A stretch of DNA of 64,000 nucleotides from Enterococcus sp. 9D6_DIV0238 (GCF_002174455.2 NZ_CP147246.1:581001-645000); one strand, 5' to 3'; counted from the stretch's first letter, positions 1 through 10,331 are shown. Program-made: numbers and translations. Notes: generated from the letters alone by a model not told the origin.

Positions 1-309
1 ACGTTCGATTTTTTCCAAATTTGTTTGATTTTTTTCATTCCAGTTACTGCCAAATTCTTTAAAAGGATAAATGACCCCAAGCTTCAATTCTGGGTAATCA
101 TTTTTCAATTCAGCCACAACTTCTGCTGCCCAAATTTCTGTCCCAAGGTTGCCTGAAACTAAAACCCACTCTAAACCAGCATCCAAAAACCCCATAATTT
201 CTCTTTTTAAGACATTTTTAATAACTATAATTTTTGGGTCATTGTCTTGAAAAACCCCGATTTCAAAGCTTTTATATCCAGTCACATAAAGTGTTTTTAC
301 GTTTTCCAT
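1..309 (-). CDS. ypsA: YpsA/DUF1273 family protein (3' part cut by window edge)
   Basis: The visible N-terminal 103 residues begin MENVKTLYVTGYKSFEIGVF and contain WVLVSGNLGTEIWAAEV and YPELKLGVIYPF. These fit the YpsA (DUF1273, SLOG-like Rossmann) family, whose members sit next to recU in Bacillus and relatives; the B. subtilis protein has been linked to cell division. The start at 309 has an AAGGA ribosome site 6 nt upstream; an in-frame ATG at 315 would leave no spacing. It is divergent from recU with about 60 nt between the starts, as in other Firmicutes. The C-terminus lies outside the window. The biochemical function of the family is not settled. Confidence 0.85.
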   Translation of the reverse strand, partial: MENVKTLYVTGYKSFEIGVFQDNDPKIIVIKNVLKREIMGFLDAGLEWVLVSGNLGTEIWAAEVVAELKNDYPELKLGVIYPFKEFGSNWNEKNQTNLEKIER

Positions 310-370
310 AGACATTCCTTTTCTTTCATAAAGATTTTTTGTTATAATATTTGCTAGGAGTGTGATAGAA

Positions 371-1012
371 ATGGCTTTTCATTATCCTAATGGTACTCCC
401 TATAACAATCATGAAGCACCGAAATCAAAAAAACAAGTAAAAAAACAAAAATCGATTCAGTTTGGCAAACGCGGTATGGACTTTGAAGAAGAAATCAATA
501 AAAGTAATGCATACTACCTTGCTCGCACTATTGCAGTCATTCATAAAAAACCGACACCCGTCCAAATCGTCAAAGTGGACTATCCTAGTCGAAGCGCTGC
601 AGTCATCAAAGAAGCTTACTTTAGACAGGCCTCCACGACGGACTATAATGGTGTATATAATGGATACTATCTGGATTTCGAAGCGAAGGAAACGAAAAAT
701 AAGACCTCTTTTCCTTTTAAAAACTTTCACCAACACCAGATCGACCATATTAGGCAATGTTTGGGTCAAAAAGGAATTTGCTTTGTTCTCTTGTGGTTTT
801 CATCTTTGAATAGATGTTTCTTTTTTAGTGGTGAGGCGCTAGTGAGTTATTGGTCGGAACAAGAAATCACTGGAAAAAAGTCTCTACCTCTAGCAATGAT
901 CGAAAAAGAGGGAATTGAAATCCAAATTGGAATTGCGCCAAGAGTTCCTTATTTGGACGCAGTAGAACAATACATACAATCGAATAAAGGAGTTGCAATG
1001 AATGACAACTGA
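371..1012 (+). CDS. recU: Holliday junction resolvase RecU
   Basis: RecU cleaves four-way DNA junctions during recombination and chromosome segregation. The 213-residue product has the family start [11 protein letters not shown], a basic N-terminal stalk, the [13 protein letters not shown] segment and the nuclease core with YLDFEAKET (acidic and lysine metal-site residues) and F..HQ.DHI. Length fits RecU (about 200). I chose ATG 371, 10 nt after TAGGAG; the GTG at 362 sits directly on that ribosome site. The stop overlaps the PBP1A start by 11 nt, so the two are co-translated, the usual recU-pbp1 pairing that links DNA segregation to wall synthesis. Confidence 0.95.
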   Translation: MAFHYPNGTPYNNHEAPKSKKQVKKQKSIQFGKRGMDFEEEINKSNAYYLARTIAVIHKKPTPVQIVKVDYPSRSAAVIKEAYFRQASTTDYNGVYNGYYLDFEAKETKNKTSFPFKNFHQHQIDHIRQCLGQKGICFVLLWFSSLNRCFFFSGEALVSYWSEQEITGKKSLPLAMIEKEGIEIQIGIAPRVPYLDAVEQYIQSNKGVAMNDN

Positions 1013-3341
1013 TGAAATAGGATCACGCGCTGCAAGACATAGGCATTCACCTGCCCCTGCCCCGAACAGTGCGGGAAGCATTCCGCCTTCTGCTGGCGGA
1101 AAAAAGCCTAAGAAAAAAAGAATTCTGCTAAAAATTTTCTTAGGACTAGTCATACTAGGGATTCTCGGCTTACTTGCCGGTCTTGGCCTGTTTTGGTCTT
1201 ACGCAAAAGATGCCCCTAAATTAGATGACGAAAAATTAAGTGCCACTGTCTCTTCAAAACTTTACGATATCAATAATGAAGTGTTTGAAGAACTGGGTGC
1301 GGAAAAACGGGAAATGATCAAGCCGACAGATGTACCCCAATTGCTTAAGGACGCTGTGGTATCGGTTGAGGATAAACGCTTCTATAAACATAGTGGTGTA
1401 GATCCCATTCGGATCTTAGGCTCAGCTTTCTCAAACTTTAAAACAGGTGGTCTTCAAGGTGGTAGTACGTTGACACAACAGTTGATCAAGTTATCTTACT
1501 TTTCAACCTCTGAAAAAGATCAAAACTTAAAGAGAAAAGCTCAGGAAGCTTGGCTGGCGATCCAGTTGGAAAAAGAAAAATCAAAAGAGGAAATTTTGAC
1601 GTATTATATCAATAAGGTCTATATGGCTAATGGTCTATACGGTATGGAGACTGCAGCACAAACTTACTATGGCAAAACTTTATCTGAGCTGTCGCTTCCT
1701 CAAACAGCTTTATTAGCAGGAATGCCGCAAGCACCAAACGACTATGATCCTTATGTAAAACCTGATATTGCGAAAGAACGTCGTGATGTTGTTTTGTATA
1801 CGATGAAAGAAAATGAAAAAATTACACAAAAGGAATACGATGAAGCCAAAGCCACACCGATCGATGACGGATTGCAACCACTGAAACAGTCAAACGATAA
1901 TCGTAAGATCGTAGACAACTATATTAAAGAAGTGATCGATGAAGTAGAAGCGATGGGCAAAAATATTTATACGGACGGGTTAGATATTTATACAAACCTT
2001 GACATGAATGCACAAAAGCATCTCTACGATATCATCAATACAGATCAGTATGTTGACTATCCAGATGCAGATTTCCAAGTAACTTCAACTGTTATTGATG
2101 TAAAAACAGGACAAGTCAAAGCGCAGATCGGCGGACGTAATATCCCCGATGATGTTCAATTAGGAACTAACTTTGCTAATGAAACCGATCGTGATGTAGG
2201 ATCAACGATGAAACCAATTGCTGATTACGGTCCTGCAATTGAAAATCTAAATTACTCTACGGGTCGAATCATGATGGATAAACCCACAACTTATGAAGGA
2301 ACTAATATTCCAGTTACAAATGCAGACATGCAATATTACGGTGCATTGACGATGCGTAAAGCGATCATGTACTCCCGTAATACTACCGCCATCCAAACCT
2401 TTGATGCAGTTGGTAGCGATAAGTCTGCTGAATTTCTGAAAAGTTTAGGCATTGAGTTTAAAGATATCGTTGCTGCAAACGCGATTTCCAGTAACACAAG
2501 TGAACTCGGTGGAAATAAATACGGAGTCTCTTCTTTAAAATTAGCTGCAGCATATGCTGCATTTGGAAACATGGGCGTCTACAATAAGCCTTACTATGTA
2601 AATAAAATCGTTTATCAAGATGGCTCTGAAGAGGTCACTCAAACGGAAAGTCATCGTGCAATGAAAGACTCTACCGCCTATATGATGACCGATATGTTAA
2701 AAGACGTTATAAACGGCGGAACGGCCTTCAATGCAGCTGTTCCCGGACTTGTCCAAGCGGGTAAAACAGGAACGGCCAACTACACGGATGAGGATCTTGT
2801 TAAAATGGGCGCTTCAGAATCTTCCAGCATTGCACCTGACAGCACGTTCGTAGGTTATACACCTCATTATGCGGTGTCTGTGTGGACAGGATACAGGAAC
2901 CGTTTGACCCCTATTCCTTTCGAATACTGGGGTACTGCTTCTTCTGTCTATCGTGAAATGATGACTTATCTTTCTGAAGGAACAGCAACGGATGATTGGA
3001 CAATGCCTGATAGCGTGATCCGCTCTGGTAGTGAACTCTATGTTAAAGGTGCTTATGAAGAACAATTGTTGCCTTCTAACACAGGCTATACTTCTTCAAC
3101 CTCTTGGGAAGCACCTGTAAGCTCTGAGCCAACCTCAAGCAGTTCAACAGTACCATCATCAGAAACACCCGTTTCACAATCAAGTGACGCGCCTGTTTCA
3201 TCTACACAAGCACCTGAACCGCCTACACCATCGTCGACGGAAGAACCACCGATCACTTCGACTGAAGTGCCGCCGGAGCAATCATCAGCACCACCTGAAC
3301 AAAATAATGCTTCTCGATCTGGCCGTTCTTCATCAGGTTGA
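1002..3341 (+). CDS. ponA: Class A penicillin-binding protein 1A
   Basis: Bifunctional peptidoglycan synthase of 779 residues on the outer membrane face. A short cytoplasmic basic segment precedes one membrane anchor (about 41-66). The GT51 glycosyltransferase domain follows, with catalytic Glu in [10 protein letters not shown] (E123) and the GGSTLTQQ motif. The transpeptidase domain shows STMK (S401), SRN (458-460) and KTGTA (588-592). From about residue 698 the tail is a low-complexity Ser/Thr/Pro/Glu stretch, common in enterococcal PBP1A and probably wall-spanning. AAGGAG lies upstream of ATG 1002 inside the end of recU. A strong hairpin terminator follows. Confidence 0.96.
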   Translation: MTTDEIGSRAARHRHSPAPAPNSAGSIPPSAGGKKPKKKRILLKIFLGLVILGILGLLAGLGLFWSYAKDAPKLDDEKLSATVSSKLYDINNEVFEELGAEKREMIKPTDVPQLLKDAVVSVEDKRFYKHSGVDPIRILGSAFSNFKTGGLQGGSTLTQQLIKLSYFSTSEKDQNLKRKAQEAWLAIQLEKEKSKEEILTYYINKVYMANGLYGMETAAQTYYGKTLSELSLPQTALLAGMPQAPNDYDPYVKPDIAKERRDVVLYTMKENEKITQKEYDEAKATPIDDGLQPLKQSNDNRKIVDNYIKEVIDEVEAMGKNIYTDGLDIYTNLDMNAQKHLYDIINTDQYVDYPDADFQVTSTVIDVKTGQVKAQIGGRNIPDDVQLGTNFANETDRDVGSTMKPIADYGPAIENLNYSTGRIMMDKPTTYEGTNIPVTNADMQYYGALTMRKAIMYSRNTTAIQTFDAVGSDKSAEFLKSLGIEFKDIVAANAISSNTSELGGNKYGVSSLKLAAAYAAFGNMGVYNKPYYVNKIVYQDGSEEVTQTESHRAMKDSTAYMMTDMLKDVINGGTAFNAAVPGLVQAGKTGTANYTDEDLVKMGASESSSIAPDSTFVGYTPHYAVSVWTGYRNRLTPIPFEYWGTASSVYREMMTYLSEGTATDDWTMPDSVIRSGSELYVKGAYEEQLLPSNTGYTSSTSWEAPVSSEPTSSSSTVPSSETPVSQSSDAPVSSTQAPEPPTPSSTEEPPITSTEVPPEQSSAPPEQNNASRSGRSSSG

Positions 3342-3347
3342 TTGAAT

Positions 3348-3392
3348 AAAAAATGTCTGGGACGACTTATCAAGTCGTCCCAGACATTTTTT
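3348..3392. terminator. Bidirectional terminator between ponA and pyrG
   Basis: AAAAATGTCTGGGACGACTT, a 3-nt ATC loop, then the exact reverse complement: a 20-bp stem with A and T runs on the two sides. It can stop both converging genes. The pyrG stop codon starts at its right edge. Confidence 0.9.
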
Positions 3393-4993
3393 TATTGATT
3401 ATTCAACGCTGCTTCAACAAATCCCTTAATCAAATGCTGCGGTCTATTTGGTCTAGAGATCAATTCTGGATGGAACTGACAGCCGACAAAGAATTTTTTG
3501 TCCGACAATTCAACGATTTCTACCAAACGGTTATCTGGGGAAACACCAGAAAAGACTAAGCCGTTTTCTTCAAATAGCTGACGGTATTTGTTGTTGAACT
3601 CATAACGGTGACGATGACGTTCTTGAACAACTTCTTGCTCTTCATAGGCTTTAGCCGTTACAGTTCCTTTTTTGACTTTACATGGATATAAGCCAAGACG
3701 TAGCGTTCCGCCAAGATTTTCAACATTTTCCTGATCTGCCATCAAGTCTATGATATTGTTTGTGATTTCAGGATTATTTTCTGCCGATCCTGCATCTTCT
3801 AAGTGTACAACATTACGAGCAAATTCTACACAAAGCATTTGCATGCCCAAACAGATGCCTAAAAACGGAACATCATTTTCACGAGCATAACGAATAGCTT
3901 CTATTTTACCTTCGACCCCGCGATCACCAAATCCGCCAGGAACTAGAATTCCATCTGCATCTTTCAAGATTTCCTCGACATTTTCTGCTGTTACTTCTTG
4001 TGAATCGATCCAATCGATCGCAATGTCTGAATCAAAAGCAAAACCAGCATGTTTCAATGCTTCAACGACAGATAAGTACGCATCCGGAAGTTCAACATAT
4101 TTCCCAACTAATGCAATTCTCGTTGTTTTCTTAAGTCCAAGCACTTTTTCTTCCAAAGCACGCCATTCAGTCATGTCTGCTTCCGGTACATCTAATTTCA
4201 AGTGATCACAAACGATCTGATCCATATTTTGTGCTTGAAGAGCCAACGGGATCGAGTACAGTGTTTCCACATCTCGCGATTCAATTACTGCTTCTGGCGC
4301 AACATCACAAAACTGTGCCAGTTTATTTTTTGTTCCTTGGGAAACCGGTAGTTCTGTACGAACAACTAAAATATTTGGCTGAATCCCTAAACTACGCAAT
4401 TCTTTCACACTATGCTGTGTTGGTTTTGTCTTCATTTCACCTGCAGCCTTTAAATAAGGAATCAATGTCGTATGAATGTACATGACATTATCGCTGCCCA
4501 CTTCTGCTTTCATTTGACGTAAAGCTTCTAAAAATGGCAGTGATTCAATATCTCCAACGGTTCCGCCAACCTCAGTGATAATGATATCTGCATCTGTCAA
4601 CGTTGCTGCACGCATGATCTTATCTTTGATCTCATTCGTGATATGCGGGATCACCTGAACAGTTGCGCCTAAATATTCACCTTTACGCTCTTTTCTTAAC
4701 ACTTCTGAATAAATTTTCCCCGTTGTCACATTTGAATATTTATTGAGATTGATATCAATAAAACGTTCATAGTGACCTAGATCCAAGTCTGTTTCGGCAC
4801 CATCATCTGTGACAAAAACTTCTCCGTGTTGGTAAGGACTCATTGTTCCTGGATCCACATTGATGTATGGATCAAATTTTTGAATCGTTACTTTTAAGCC
4901 ACGATTTTTTAGTAAACGTCCTAACGATGCTGCGACAATTCCCTTACCGATCGAAGAAACTACGCCGCCTGTAACAAAGATGTATTTCGTCAT
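3392..4993 (-). CDS. pyrG: CTP synthase
   Basis: Makes CTP from UTP, ATP and glutamine. The 533-residue product starts [18 protein letters not shown], has the synthetase domain with [15 protein letters not shown] sequence (here [13 protein letters not shown]), and a glutamine amidotransferase domain with the nucleophile elbow FLGICLGMQ and the C-terminal QFHPE histidine-glutamate pair. A longer frame is open upstream, but MTKY is the conserved family start and has AAAGGG upstream; the extension would cover the attenuator. The gene is alone in its transcript and regulated by the leader described separately. Confidence 0.97.
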   Translation of the reverse strand: MTKYIFVTGGVVSSIGKGIVAASLGRLLKNRGLKVTIQKFDPYINVDPGTMSPYQHGEVFVTDDGAETDLDLGHYERFIDINLNKYSNVTTGKIYSEVLRKERKGEYLGATVQVIPHITNEIKDKIMRAATLTDADIIITEVGGTVGDIESLPFLEALRQMKAEVGSDNVMYIHTTLIPYLKAAGEMKTKPTQHSVKELRSLGIQPNILVVRTELPVSQGTKNKLAQFCDVAPEAVIESRDVETLYSIPLALQAQNMDQIVCDHLKLDVPEADMTEWRALEEKVLGLKKTTRIALVGKYVELPDAYLSVVEALKHAGFAFDSDIAIDWIDSQEVTAENVEEILKDADGILVPGGFGDRGVEGKIEAIRYARENDVPFLGICLGMQMLCVEFARNVVHLEDAGSAENNPEITNNIIDLMADQENVENLGGTLRLGLYPCKVKKGTVTAKAYEEQEVVQERHRHRYEFNNKYRQLFEENGLVFSGVSPDNRLVEIVELSDKKFFVGCQFHPELISRPNRPQHLIKGFVEAALNNQ

Positions 4994-5067
4994 AATATAA
5001 AAAAACCCTTTCTCTAAATAGATTTGTAGAGAGAAGCGAACGTTTCCTATTTGACTTTCCTGACACA

Positions 5068-5145
5068 AAAAGCAAAAACTCCCTATCCAAAATGAATAGG
5101 GAGCTGGAAATTCGTTACAAGCTTCTGACCTTCTTAAAGGTGCCC
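5068..5145 (-). promoter_or_regulatory. pyrG leader attenuator (reiterative-transcription type)
   Basis: Transcription is predicted to start at 5145 with GGGC. About 40 nt later comes AGCTCCCTATTC, a short loop and GGATAGGGAG followed by TTTTTGCTTTTT, an intrinsic terminator (stem 5079-5086 with 5096-5103). The 5' arm carries CTCCCT. In B. subtilis and relatives low CTP causes repeated G addition at the GGGC start, and the poly-G end pairs with the C/U-rich arm to prevent termination. All three required parts are present here. The mechanism in this strain is inferred by analogy. Confidence 0.85.
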
Positions 5146-5152
5146 AAGTAGT

Positions 5153-5181
5153 ATAATACAAGCAAATTTGTTTGAGGTCAA
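5153..5181 (-). promoter_or_regulatory. pyrG promoter
   Basis: Reading on the minus strand: -35 TTGACC (5176-5181), 17-nt spacer, -10 TATTAT (5153-5158), then 7 nt to the GGGC start at 5145. Confidence 0.85.
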
Positions 5182-5236
5182 GTGTTTCTGTTAGAACAGA
5201 TATCAATTTTTAGTTCAGACTTTTTTTATTTAGTGC

Positions 5237-6907
5237 CTACTCGCTGATATATGCGTATTTATAGGTACAAGTCGCACCAAAATTATGATACTGGATTCCT
5301 TTAACACCTGGTCGCACTAATTGTCCTCTTGCTTGTTGGTACAATGGAACTAAGGCAGCATCTTCCTCAACTAAAACTTTTTCAGCAGCAATCAAAGTTT
5401 CCCAACGTTTTTCTGGATCATTGGCATACTTGTTAGATGCATCATCGATCAGCTGATCATATTTTTCGCTACGGTAGCTTGTTTTGTTTTTGCTGCTGAC
5501 AGAACTTTCTAAGAAAGTCATTGGGTCTTGGTAATCTGGTCCCCACATGCTGACAGATAACTCATAATCACCTTTTTTCATCAATTCGATCGAGTTGTTC
5601 AGTGGGACTGTTTTAACGTTGACTTTTAATCCTGGTAATGCATCTTCTAATTGCCCTTGAATAAACTCAGCAACTTTTTTGTCTCCATCGCCATCTTTAG
5701 ACAATAACTCGATCGTCACGTCACCGTTCAATTCTTTCTTCGCTTTATCTAAATATTCGTTTGCTAATTTTTCATCTGTTTTTACTAACTCGCCAGCTTC
5801 TTTTCGGAAATCTTCTCCTGTTTCAGGATTAGAAACAAAATCTTTTGGAATGTATCCGTAAATCGCTGTCGATCCGTCAGCTAAAATGTTATCGACTAAG
5901 CTTTCTTTATCAAGAGCGTAAGAAATTGCTTTGCGGACATTTTCATTAGCGAAAATCGATGGCTTGTCATTTCTCTTTTGATTCATTCTAAGTGAATAGA
6001 CTTTTGAGCGCTGAATCGCTTCATAATCAGGATTGTCTTTGTTTTGTTTTGCAAAGTCTCCTGTTAAAACAGCAACATCCAATTCTCCGGATTCATATAA
6101 ATTAAATACTGTATTTGTTTCTTTCAATACTTCGAAATGAATTTTTTCAGATTTGACCTTATCCGCATCGTAATATTCCGGATTTTGAACTAAATCCCAC
6201 GACATAGATGATTGATCCCAATTTTCCATCAAGAACGGTCCGTTTGAAACAATGTTTTCACTAGATGTTCCATAGGCCTTGCCCTTTTCAGTAACAAATT
6301 TTTCATTTTGCGGGAAGAAGGGTGAAAAAGCCAATAATGAAGTGAAATACGGTACTGGTTTTTCCATTTGAATTTCAAGTGTATAATCATCAAGCGCTTT
6401 GACACCTAATTCATCCGCTGATTTTTCTTCATTGACGATTTCAGTCCCATTCAAAATCGTTCCGTCCATCAAGAAAAAGTAGTTGGCCTGATTTTTGGGA
6501 TCCGCCATTTTTTTCCATGCAAAGACAAAGTCTTTTGCTGTTACTTTATCTCCATTTGACCATTTCGCATCATCTCTTAATTTGATCGTATAGGTTTTTC
6601 CATCTTCTGAGATTTCCGGTAATTCTTTAGCAACAGCCGGAATGATTTTATCTTTTTCATCCAACTGATACAACCCTTCAAAAACGTTTGATTGAGCGTT
6701 CACGCTTGGTTCATCCTGTGTAAATATCGTATCCATTGAGCCTATTTCTGATGCCTCCATCAAATTTAACACTCTTGTAGATTTTTGCTCGGTCCCATTT
6801 CCTTTTCCCGAATCATCTGTTGCTGATTTCCCTGCGTTCCCGCCGCAAGCAGACAGCAACAATAATGTCGTCATTAAAGTCAGACTTTTTTTAACTCCTT
6901 TTTTCAT
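5237..6907 (-). CDS. Oligopeptide ABC transporter substrate-binding lipoprotein
   Basis: Secreted lipoprotein of about 556 residues of the SBP_bac_5 (OppA/DppE/MppA) class. It has a lysine-rich signal peptide with lipobox LLLLSACGG, the domain entry ASEIGSMDTIFTQDE, and typical motifs KLRDDAKWSNGDKVTAKDFV and YALDKESLV. ATG 6907 is chosen because AAGGTGG lies 5 nt upstream. It is the last gene of an operon behind a transglutaminase-like protein and a dipeptide epimerase, and no permease genes are adjacent, so it probably feeds a general Opp permease elsewhere. Context suggests a cell-wall peptide or dipeptide ligand, but the specificity cannot be read from sequence. Confidence 0.88.
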   Translation of the reverse strand: MKKGVKKSLTLMTTLLLLSACGGNAGKSATDDSGKGNGTEQKSTRVLNLMEASEIGSMDTIFTQDEPSVNAQSNVFEGLYQLDEKDKIIPAVAKELPEISEDGKTYTIKLRDDAKWSNGDKVTAKDFVFAWKKMADPKNQANYFFLMDGTILNGTEIVNEEKSADELGVKALDDYTLEIQMEKPVPYFTSLLAFSPFFPQNEKFVTEKGKAYGTSSENIVSNGPFLMENWDQSSMSWDLVQNPEYYDADKVKSEKIHFEVLKETNTVFNLYESGELDVAVLTGDFAKQNKDNPDYEAIQRSKVYSLRMNQKRNDKPSIFANENVRKAISYALDKESLVDNILADGSTAIYGYIPKDFVSNPETGEDFRKEAGELVKTDEKLANEYLDKAKKELNGDVTIELLSKDGDGDKKVAEFIQGQLEDALPGLKVNVKTVPLNNSIELMKKGDYELSVSMWGPDYQDPMTFLESSVSSKNKTSYRSEKYDQLIDDASNKYANDPEKRWETLIAAEKVLVEEDAALVPLYQQARGQLVRPGVKGIQYHNFGATCTYKYAYISE

Positions 6908-6930
6908 ACGTTCCACCTTTTCCTTCTTTT

Positions 6931-8307
6931 TTATTTATTCACAAGTTCTTCCATTTTGATCAATTCTTGCTTTACGTCTAAATAAGCATATGGAAGCCCT
7001 TGATTCTCATATTCAAATTCGCCCCGTTGATTATCGATCGGATCTGCTCTTAAAAACTGTTTCGACGGATTAAAATCAGTTTGAATTTCGCTGTTAGCAG
7101 GCATTCTAAAAATATCAAGATTACCGAAGTAATAATTCCAGCGTTCTTCATCTCCTGCTCTTTTTGCTCCTCCGCCAAAAGATAGATCAGCAAATATCCA
7201 GCCATAAGGTGCGACATAAAATTGTGCCCAATCGTGGCAGCCTGTGTAATATTGCGACACGTACAATCCTGATTGCCATTTTGCTGGTATTTTCGCCATT
7301 CGGCAAAGTGTGATGAACAGAATCGCCTGAACCCCACAATCGCCTTTTAAATTGACTGCAGCATACTCAGAAATATTATCGATCGTAAAATATTCCCTCA
7401 TAAAGGAATAATTGACTTTAGTTGTGATAAAATCATAGATTTTACGCGCTTTTTTGATTGGATTTGTTTCCCCTGCCAAAATTTCTTCAAGCAATTGTTC
7501 CAAGTAAGGCGTAAATCGAATATGAGGCAGCTGCTCACTCAATTCAAAATCCGGTTGTTCTATTATTGCCTTATCTGGATCTAATTCCACATAATCAACG
7601 TGGTTGATATAGCTATATTCCACGCTGAAAACTTGATCCTCTTCTAACGTTGTTTCGAAGAAAACAGTCCGCTGTGCTTCCTCTTCTGGTGCGATAAACG
7701 TTGCTTCAGGCGTCGTATTTAAAATTTCGATCTCTGAAGCTTGTTTACAGCTTTTCGGTAATGGTAAATACACTCGAACTTTTTCTCCAGGACGTTCGTA
7801 TTCCTTTTTCACCTGAATACTTGCTTTCAAATGAATCTTGACTGTTCGCCCACCATTTTCTTTCATAAGCTGAATATTTTGAGTTAGCTCTTGCTTGCGC
7901 AGACGATCCACTTCACTATCTTCTTTTACAAGTAATCTCGCTTCATAATCAGCTTGTGTCTTGATCAAATTCATTAAGAAGCGTCTTTGAAAATGAACAT
8001 TTCCATCGATAAACAGCCAATCAACTTTACCCGTTTCCTTCAAGTCAGTCAATTCTTGCTCCTGATAATTTGAAAAGGCTTCTTTCATCATTTTATTTGC
8101 TTCTTCAAAATCAAATGGGTATTCATTGATCCCTACGATTCGAATGATATCTTGTTCGATCTCTAATCTCTTTCGTAATGCTTGCGGAATTTCTTTTGCT
8201 AGTAAATGCTCGATCATTTTTTCAGCACCAGTAAAATCACCATAATTTTTCAATTTGATAATATCTTCCGGCAGCGGTACACTCATATACTTTAAGTCGT
8301 AATACAT
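6931..8307 (-). CDS. Transglutaminase-like cysteine protease-fold protein
   Basis: A 458-residue protein with no signal peptide. The C-terminal half has the transglutaminase-core triad: Cys in LKGDCGVQAILF, His in GCHDWAQFYV and Asp in WIFADLSFGG. The first ~150 residues are helical and charged; the middle looks like a beta domain. Such folds often cleave or rearrange peptide bonds. It lies 16 nt after a dipeptide epimerase gene and 23 nt before a peptide-binding lipoprotein gene, so a cytosolic peptidase role on imported muropeptides is a reasonable inference, comparable in position to YkfC of the Bacillus ykf operon though of a different fold family. Exact substrate unknown. Confidence 0.75.
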   Translation of the reverse strand: MYYDLKYMSVPLPEDIIKLKNYGDFTGAEKMIEHLLAKEIPQALRKRLEIEQDIIRIVGINEYPFDFEEANKMMKEAFSNYQEQELTDLKETGKVDWLFIDGNVHFQRRFLMNLIKTQADYEARLLVKEDSEVDRLRKQELTQNIQLMKENGGRTVKIHLKASIQVKKEYERPGEKVRVYLPLPKSCKQASEIEILNTTPEATFIAPEEEAQRTVFFETTLEEDQVFSVEYSYINHVDYVELDPDKAIIEQPDFELSEQLPHIRFTPYLEQLLEEILAGETNPIKKARKIYDFITTKVNYSFMREYFTIDNISEYAAVNLKGDCGVQAILFITLCRMAKIPAKWQSGLYVSQYYTGCHDWAQFYVAPYGWIFADLSFGGGAKRAGDEERWNYYFGNLDIFRMPANSEIQTDFNPSKQFLRADPIDNQRGEFEYENQGLPYAYLDVKQELIKMEELVNK

Positions 8308-8323
8308 TCAAATTCCTTCTTTC

Positions 8324-9388
8324 TTATTTGCTCAAACCTAATCCCGCTTGGTTTGTCAATTCAATGACACTGATCGGTTCTAATCCGACACCACCTGGAA
8401 TCGCTACCTCAGTCAATCCAAATGTTGCATCTAGATCCGCTCTCGTAATATTTTTTGTCCCTGCGGCTAAATGTGCAGCTGCTGTTACGCCAATATTCGT
8501 TTCTTCCACCATACAGCCAATCATACATTCCACGCCAGCTGCTTCACAAATACTATTGATCTTGAGTGCTTCGTGGATCCCGCCGCATTTCATCAACTTG
8601 ATATTCACGTAATCGACAGCATGAGCTCTGATCAAACGTAATGCGTCTTTTGAATCGAAGCAGCTTTCGTCAGACATGATCGGAACAGAAACATTTTGGG
8701 TCACATAAGCGAGGCCGTCAATGTCATGGTATGCGACAGGTTGTTCGACCAATTCGATTCCATAATCTGCTATACGTTGGATCATGTTTACCGCTTCTTT
8801 AGGTTTCCATCCTTGATTTGCATCCAGTCTTAAGTTGATATCGTTGCCCACAGCCTGACGTATGGCTTCGATGCGGGAAATATCTTGTGAAACCCCTGTA
8901 CCGACTTTTATCTTTAATGTATCAAACCCTTGTAAGACAGCTTGCTTGGCTTTTTGAGCCATGATGTCCGGTGTATCGATCCCGATCGTTAAGTCTGTTT
9001 TGACCGAACGTGAGAAACCGCCTAGTAATTTATATACTGGTAAACTTGATTTCTTACCTAAAAGGTCATAACAAGCTATATCGATCGCAGTTTTAGCCGA
9101 TGGTGCATGAGCTGCAACAGTATTCATGATATGATGGACTTTTTCAATATCCAGCGGATCGACCCCAATCAACTGCTTTTCAAATAACTGGATACATTCT
9201 GTAGTTCCTTTCAATGTCTCTCCCGTTATCAAAATTCCAGGTGATCCCTCACCATAGCCAATAATTCCTTCATCTGTTTCGATCTCAACAATTGCACTCA
9301 TTGAATGTTCGATCGTTCCAAGAGCGATCGTGATCGGCTCTTTTAGTTTAGCCGCTTTCGCCGCCACATTGATTTTCGTTATCTTCAT
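8324..9388 (-). CDS. Dipeptide epimerase (L-Ala-D/L-Glu epimerase type, enolase superfamily)
   Basis: A 354-residue enolase-superfamily enzyme. It shows the N-terminal capping domain (KITKINVAAKAAKLKEPI), the catalytic KxK pair in DTLKIKVGTG, metal ligands in LRLDANQGW, ELVEQPV and IMSDESC, and the second catalytic lysine in YVNIKLMKCGG. This pattern fits muconate-lactonizing-like dipeptide epimerases (YkfB/YcjG), which interconvert L-Ala-D-Glu and L-Ala-L-Glu from peptidoglycan. ATG 9388 with TGGGGGAT upstream is preferred to the longer frame. It is first in an operon with the transglutaminase-like and peptide-binding genes. Substrate could be another dipeptide. Confidence 0.85.
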   Translation of the reverse strand: MKITKINVAAKAAKLKEPITIALGTIEHSMSAIVEIETDEGIIGYGEGSPGILITGETLKGTTECIQLFEKQLIGVDPLDIEKVHHIMNTVAAHAPSAKTAIDIACYDLLGKKSSLPVYKLLGGFSRSVKTDLTIGIDTPDIMAQKAKQAVLQGFDTLKIKVGTGVSQDISRIEAIRQAVGNDINLRLDANQGWKPKEAVNMIQRIADYGIELVEQPVAYHDIDGLAYVTQNVSVPIMSDESCFDSKDALRLIRAHAVDYVNIKLMKCGGIHEALKINSICEAAGVECMIGCMVEETNIGVTAAAHLAAGTKNITRADLDATFGLTEVAIPGGVGLEPISVIELTNQAGLGLSK

Positions 9389-9679
9389 TTGATATCCCCC
9401 AATAGTATTTCCTTCGATTTCCAATCGATCATTAAAGTTTCGTTAAATCAACAAACTTATCTAAAAGAACAAATAAATGTTCTTTTTTGCATTTTAAGTT
9501 CAAATACGCCGTTCAAATTGAATTAATTGTTACAATTTTAAGATTACTCTATGAAAATGTCAATACAATAATGAGAATTTTCTGTATGTTCTGTCATCAA
9601 AATTCAAGTACTTGTAATTTTGTAGCTAATTCGAGATAATATGAAAGAAAAAAGGATTCTAAACAAAGGACGGCTATAG
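9389..9679. promoter_or_regulatory. Divergent promoter region of the epimerase operon and XRE-cupin gene
   Basis: An AT-rich 291-bp gap between divergent genes. It contains a perfect inverted repeat, AAAAGAACA (9463-9471) and TGTTCTTTT (9478-9486) with 6 nt between, and two direct GTTCAAAT copies near 9499-9520. These are candidate operator sites for the adjacent XRE-cupin regulator. Exact promoters for both genes are not clear enough to place. Confidence 0.5.
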
Positions 9680-10246
9680 ATGGAATTTAGAGAAATCAAG
9701 AATTTAAGGAAAGAAAAAAAGATTACTTTAACCGAATTAGGAGAAAAAACTGGTTACTCAGCTAGTTTTTTATCTCAGATCGAACGTGGCGCCAACCGCC
9801 CCTCACTAGAAGCTTTACGAAAAATTGCTGACGCTTTGGATGTAACTGTCGCCTCTCTTTTAGCCAATGAAGCCCCACAAGTCATTCAAGATGACGAAAC
9901 GACTGAAAAGGGATATAAGGTCATTCGAAATACCTCTAATACAAAATATAATCCGTGGCAAACTAATTCTACTTACTATGATACGTTGTTCAACTTACCG
10001 GTACATACCAATAATATGGTTATTTCAAAGATCTACATCGATGCCCAGTCTTCTTCCAGCGGAAAGAAAATTGCTCATAATCTTTGTGAAATAAACTACG
10101 TAATCAAAGGTGAAGCCACTGTTGAGCTTAAGGACGAAGTACTCGTTTTGAATGAAGGCGATGCGATTTTTCTTGAAGCTTTCACGCAACATAATATCAT
10201 GAATACCACTGAAAATGAGTTGATGCTCTTTACGCTTCAATTTTAG
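9680..10246 (+). CDS. XRE-cupin transcriptional regulator
   Basis: A 188-residue regulator with an N-terminal helix-turn-helix (residues about 6-60, LTELGEKTGYSASFLSQIERG) and a C-terminal cupin barrel (about 105-188) with INYVIKGEATVEL and LNEGDAIFLEAFTQHNIMN. This architecture (SinR/PuuR-like HTH plus cupin) commonly controls neighbouring amino acid, polyamine or peptide genes by sensing a small ligand. It is divergent from the epimerase operon, its most likely target. AAAGGACGG precedes the start. Confidence 0.87.
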   Translation: MEFREIKNLRKEKKITLTELGEKTGYSASFLSQIERGANRPSLEALRKIADALDVTVASLLANEAPQVIQDDETTEKGYKVIRNTSNTKYNPWQTNSTYYDTLFNLPVHTNNMVISKIYIDAQSSSSGKKIAHNLCEINYVIKGEATVELKDEVLVLNEGDAIFLEAFTQHNIMNTTENELMLFTLQF

Positions 10247-10331
10247 CGGATACTACTTTACCGTATAAGCTTTAACAAAATACTCGTTTTTTTCTCTTTA
10301 TTTTTTTGTTGCTTATTGAAAAAGATTCTCA

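Noticed and set aside
4994..5206. N-terminal extension of pyrG
   Set aside because: It would translate the attenuator and promoter; the family starts MTKY at 4993.
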